DNA of 64,000 nucleotides from Cytophagales bacterium WSM2-2 (GTDB lineage: Bacteria > Bacteroidota > Bacteroidia > Cytophagales > Cyclobacteriaceae), in contig BNHL01000001.1 of the NCBI GenBank assembly GCA_015472025.1, forward strand, positions 496,001 through 560,000. Direction: 5' to 3'. Within the stretch, counting starts at the first letter, position 1. Every line of letters begins with the position of its first letter. A program made the translations under genes and the position numbers. Below, piece by piece: positions 61,178 through 64,000 of the stretch. The notes under the pieces were generated by a model. That model searched no databases. It was not told where the DNA came from and saw only the letters and a program-made list of their open reading frames with translations.

Positions 61178-62290
61178 ATGAACATAAATCTCAAGTTTGC
61201 GCCCGGACGAACTGATTTTTTCTCTACTCTCAATCAGCGGGTCAACGCTTATTTCAAAACGAACAACATTGAACGCACGGCTAACCGTGAAATGGTGATC
61301 AAGACCGTATTCATGTTCTCCCTTTTCTTCGTGCCCTATTTTATCTTGATTTCAGGAACTGTCACAAATCTTTGGGGAATGTTTGGGCTTTGCATCGTCA
61401 TGGGTTTGGGTGTTGCAGGAATAGGTTTGTCTGTAATGCATGATGCTAATCATGGCTCGTATTCAAGCAAGCAATGGGTGAACAATTTTCTGGGTATATC
61501 TTTAAACCTCATCGGTGGGCATGCACTCAACTGGAAAGTGCAGCACAATGTATTACATCATACCTATACCAACATTCATGATGTTGATGAGGATATCAGC
61601 CCTCGTGGCGTACTGCGAATGGCTCCCGGCTCGCCATGGCGACCAATGCACCGTTTTCAGCATCTCTATGCCTGGTTCTTCTATGGCCTGTTGACTTTGG
61701 TTTGGGTGCTTGTTAAAGACTTCGTCCGGCTGATTAAGTACGATAAGGAGGGGCTACTCAAAAAACAAAAGACTTCTGCCAGAGCCGAGTGGACTGCTGT
61801 TATCATTTCGAAAATACTCTACTTCGCTTACACTTTTGCAATACCGCTGATACTACTACCCGTCACCTGGTGGCAGGTCTTGATTGGTTTTTTGGTGATG
61901 CATTATATCGCTGGTTTTATTCTGGCGATCATCTTTCAACCAGCACACGTGATAGAGGGTACTGAATATCCAGTGCCTGATGACAAAGGTAATCTGGAAA
62001 ACAACTGGGCCATTCACCAGATGCACACAACTACCAATTTTGGGCACAAGAATAAACTGCTATCATGGTATGTGGGCGGACTGAATTACCAGGTGGAGCA
62101 TCACTTGTTCCCCAATGTTTGTCATGTTCACTACCGTAAGTTGGCACCAATCGTTGAAGAAACAGCAAAGGAATTCGGAGTTCCCTATAAATCAGTAGAC
62201 ACTTTCATGCAAGCCCTTGTTGCACACGCCAAGGTAATGAAAGAGCTTGGAGCTAAACCGGAATTTACTCCATCGATGAGTTTAGCTTAA
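61178..62290 (+). CDS. Fatty-acid desaturase, front-end (delta-6-like) type
   Basis: A 370-residue membrane desaturase if started at the ATG at 61178; an earlier frame overlaps psd and lacks homology. Three histidine boxes are present: HDANH (88-92), HNVLHH (123-128) and QVEHH (305-309), where Gln replaces the first His as in front-end desaturases. Four or more helices surround them. No cytochrome b5 domain is fused, so an external electron donor such as ferredoxin is needed. It may act on acyl chains of phospholipids made with psd. It converges on the GmhB-like gene with a 9-base overlap. Confidence 0.9.
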   Translation: MNINLKFAPGRTDFFSTLNQRVNAYFKTNNIERTANREMVIKTVFMFSLFFVPYFILISGTVTNLWGMFGLCIVMGLGVAGIGLSVMHDANHGSYSSKQWVNNFLGISLNLIGGHALNWKVQHNVLHHTYTNIHDVDEDISPRGVLRMAPGSPWRPMHRFQHLYAWFFYGLLTLVWVLVKDFVRLIKYDKEGLLKKQKTSARAEWTAVIISKILYFAYTFAIPLILLPVTWWQVLIGFLVMHYIAGFILAIIFQPAHVIEGTEYPVPDDKGNLENNWAIHQMHTTTNFGHKNKLLSWYVGGLNYQVEHHLFPNVCHVHYRKLAPIVEETAKEFGVPYKSVDTFMQALVAHAKVMKELGAKPEFTPSMSLA

Positions 62291-62791
62291 TATAATTTCA
62301 CAAACTTCAGAAAGGCCGGCTACCATAAAGTCGGCTTTTTCATTTTCTTCAATTTCATCACCAACCTGAATAGTCCTGATTCCAAGATTTCGAGCAGGCA
62401 CAATATCTCGTCCACGATCACCAACCATCCAGGACTTGCTTGCATCTATATCGAACCGGGCAATAGCCTTCTCAAACAGCAGCGTTCCGGGTTTGCGCGA
62501 AAGAGAAGCGGAAACCGTTGGGTGATCCGGTGAAAAGTAGAAATGATCAATCAAGTCTCCACAGAAATGCTGAAAGTAACGATGACATTCGTCCATCTGT
62601 TCGCGTGTGTACAGGCCTTGAGCAATCCCAGATTGGTTGGTAACAACTACGAGCACATACCCTGATGTTTTAAGCCGATGCAGCGTCTCAACAACTCCCG
62701 GCATGATTTTAAAATTTTTTACTTCGAAGGTATAGTTGGGATTGTCCTCATTAAGGACACCATCGCGGTCAAGAAAAACACAAGGTCTCAT
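62282..62791 (-). CDS. gmhB: GmhB-like HAD phosphatase
   Basis: A 169-residue HAD-family hydrolase resembling D-glycero-D-manno-heptose 1,7-bisphosphate 7-phosphatase or histidinol phosphatase. Catalytic Asp8 and Asp10 are in FLDRDGVLNED, motif II is VVTNQSGIAQG, motif III includes SRKPG, and motif IV is WMVGDRGRDIVPARNLG. The zinc loop is unusual: where GmhB has several cysteines, this one reads FSPDHPTVSASLSRKPG with none. The start codon overlaps the end of the upstream glycosyltransferase gene by 4 bases. Confidence 0.82.
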   Translation of the reverse strand: MRPCVFLDRDGVLNEDNPNYTFEVKNFKIMPGVVETLHRLKTSGYVLVVVTNQSGIAQGLYTREQMDECHRYFQHFCGDLIDHFYFSPDHPTVSASLSRKPGTLLFEKAIARFDIDASKSWMVGDRGRDIVPARNLGIRTIQVGDEIEENEKADFMVAGLSEVCEIILS

Positions 62792-63960
62792 GAGTCGATA
62801 AATTGATTAGGCTTGAATGACAGTTCAAAAAAACAAACAAAATAAATGACTATACATGGAATTGTTTTTACAGACCATGGCTCAAAGAAATTATCCTGAA
62901 TAAAGTTGGGAAAAATATCGGTGGGCGAAAGTGATGTAAAAACGAATGCCAGTATAACAAGAAAGCTACGCCACCTGCTTTCAATTCCAGATGAAATACC
63001 CCAAACTCCAACGCCTGCCATTGCAATAATGAATGTGGGGGATTCTGCCTTGTGATTAAATACTACAATCCATAGTAAAACTGCCGCAAGGAAAGTCATT
63101 CGGAAATTGACATACTTATAAAAATGAATTTTCGTCAATGGGATTAAAAAAAGGATGACACCTGTTAACAATACGAGATTTTGCGAGGCCGTCAGACCAA
63201 ACCACGATTTTATAACTCCGACTAATGAAAGGTAATTGGGGACATAATCGCTCTGCAAGAGTACCCACCAACTTTCATAACAACCTCTCAATTGATTAAA
63301 GTCGATTATCATCAATGGGAGTACTGCCAATAAAATCATTGCCGCTGCTGAATATCCAACCATTTTCCAGCGCTGCGGATAGAGAAGACAAATGGCGAAG
63401 GCAAACAAGCCAAACAATTTGATATAAACCGTGAGCGCAATACATAGGCATCCCAGGAAAAAATCTTCCTTTTCCATTAAACCGAAGGCAAGAATAATCA
63501 AGCCGGCAATTAGAGCATTGCTCTGTGAGTTTTGTAAAGAGGTGAGTAACTCGACAACAGCAACGAGCATGATGATGTTTTTTTCCCGCGTGCCCAGCGG
63601 CAGTCGTTGAATTCCAAAATACAATACAAAGGCATTGAGCAGATTCCAGAATAAGAGTCCAGCCCAATCGGGCATCCATGCGAGTGTACCAAAAGCCAGA
63701 GAAAATGTGGGGCTGTATTTATAAAGATCCCAGTATTCGCTGGGGTAAAGTGCATACAGATCAATCCCCTTCAGCAAATGAAAAAAAGACTGCTTAAAAA
63801 TGATGTAGTTGTTATAGTGAGTGAAATCAAACGGCAGATTCTCAAATTTTTTGATTCCCCCGTAATACGCTTGCAGGGTAGCAACAACAGCCAGCAAAGT
63901 ATAGATAACTAAAAGAATATGAGGCTTTTGCAGGAAAAAATCTTTCAGTTTTTTAAACAT
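62788..63960 (-). CDS. GT87-like membrane glycosyltransferase (DUF2029)
   Basis: A 390-residue integral membrane protein with about 10 predicted helices. The N-terminal loop after helix 1 holds LPFDFTHYNNYIIFKQSF and LYALYPSEYWDLYKYSPTFSLAFG, the type of segment seen in DUF2029/GT87 polyprenyl-phosphate-mannose-dependent transferases. The substrate is unknown. It overlaps gmhB by 4 bases, suggesting joint expression and perhaps a role in a glycoconjugate. The gene starts near the right edge of the window. Confidence 0.75.
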   Translation of the reverse strand: MFKKLKDFFLQKPHILLVIYTLLAVVATLQAYYGGIKKFENLPFDFTHYNNYIIFKQSFFHLLKGIDLYALYPSEYWDLYKYSPTFSLAFGTLAWMPDWAGLLFWNLLNAFVLYFGIQRLPLGTREKNIIMLVAVVELLTSLQNSQSNALIAGLIILAFGLMEKEDFFLGCLCIALTVYIKLFGLFAFAICLLYPQRWKMVGYSAAAMILLAVLPLMIIDFNQLRGCYESWWVLLQSDYVPNYLSLVGVIKSWFGLTASQNLVLLTGVILFLIPLTKIHFYKYVNFRMTFLAAVLLWIVVFNHKAESPTFIIAMAGVGVWGISSGIESRWRSFLVILAFVFTSLSPTDIFPNFIQDNFFEPWSVKTIPCIVIYFVCFFELSFKPNQFIDS

Positions 63961-64000
63961 ACCAAAAGTGATATTTTTAGCTTTTAAATAAATTCCTGCC

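Noticed and set aside
1..64000. tRNA, rRNA and insertion-sequence genes
   Set aside because: Reading the intergenic spaces on both strands showed no cloverleaf, rRNA-like or transposase sequence; only a dedicated search could exclude them fully.

Overview
The window is a continuous stretch of chromosome from a member of the Bacteroidota, most likely a Cytophagales-type gliding bacterium. The evidence is a PorX response regulator with a PglZ-type domain, a type IX secretion (T9SS) plug protein, a giant adhesin with a gliding-motility/T9SS C-terminal domain, several families common in Bacteroidota (DUF3276, DUF3667, HYC_CC_PP), and promoters of the TTTG-N17-20-TAnnTTTG type with no clear Shine-Dalgarno sites. 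I cannot name the species. I saw no rRNA, tRNA, insertion sequence, integrase or CRISPR array.

Layout. 1-2250 is the 3' part of valS. 2251-2898 has no gene and is packed with short palindromes and a decayed 126-bp tandem repeat. 2899-5988 is a metal (probably copper) module: a small Cys/His-rich exported protein, a periplasmic HMA protein and a TonB-dependent receptor. An S41 peptidase follows. 7591-10802 (minus) is an overlapping ald-tsaE-porX operon. 10851-15045 carries an HD hydrolase, lpxD, a cupin, a lipoprotein and a membrane protein. 15103-16266 is a secreted sugar-dehydrogenase-like propeller and 16454-18367 an ABC-F ATPase.

18368-22343 (minus) looks like one operon: ECF sigma factor, a membrane-anchored protein with a beta-barrel-like C-terminus, a propeller lipoprotein and an outer-membrane-type barrel. 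It is divergent from the T9SS plug gene. A solitary cas6-like gene (23808-24608) lies next to ychF. Then come DUF3276, DUF58, an AraC regulator, a DUF6265 protein, and a ferredoxin divergent from an acyl-CoA reductase gene.

30206-39178 encodes a 2990-residue adhesin with sixteen nearly identical ~91-residue repeats, translationally coupled to a small exported protein. After that: smc, a zinc-ribbon membrane protein, a SPOR protein, an MFS transporter, a frameshifted small gene with three inverted repeats upstream, a CHAP peptidase with two peptidoglycan-binding domains, a penicillin-acylase-family enzyme and an aminopeptidase.

53074-58799 holds a PhoB/PhoR-type two-component pair, an RluA-type pseudouridine synthase, a lipoprotein, and the rplM-rpsI-rpsB-tsf translation cluster. 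The window ends with glutamate dehydrogenase, phosphatidylserine decarboxylase, a fatty-acid desaturase, a GmhB-like phosphatase and a GT87-like membrane glycosyltransferase.

Most of the window is ordinary core chromosome. The parts most worth following up are the repeat-rich gap at 2251-2898, the sigma/barrel operon beside the T9SS plug, the orphan Cas6, the block structure of the adhesin repeats, and the frameshifted gene with its palindromes.
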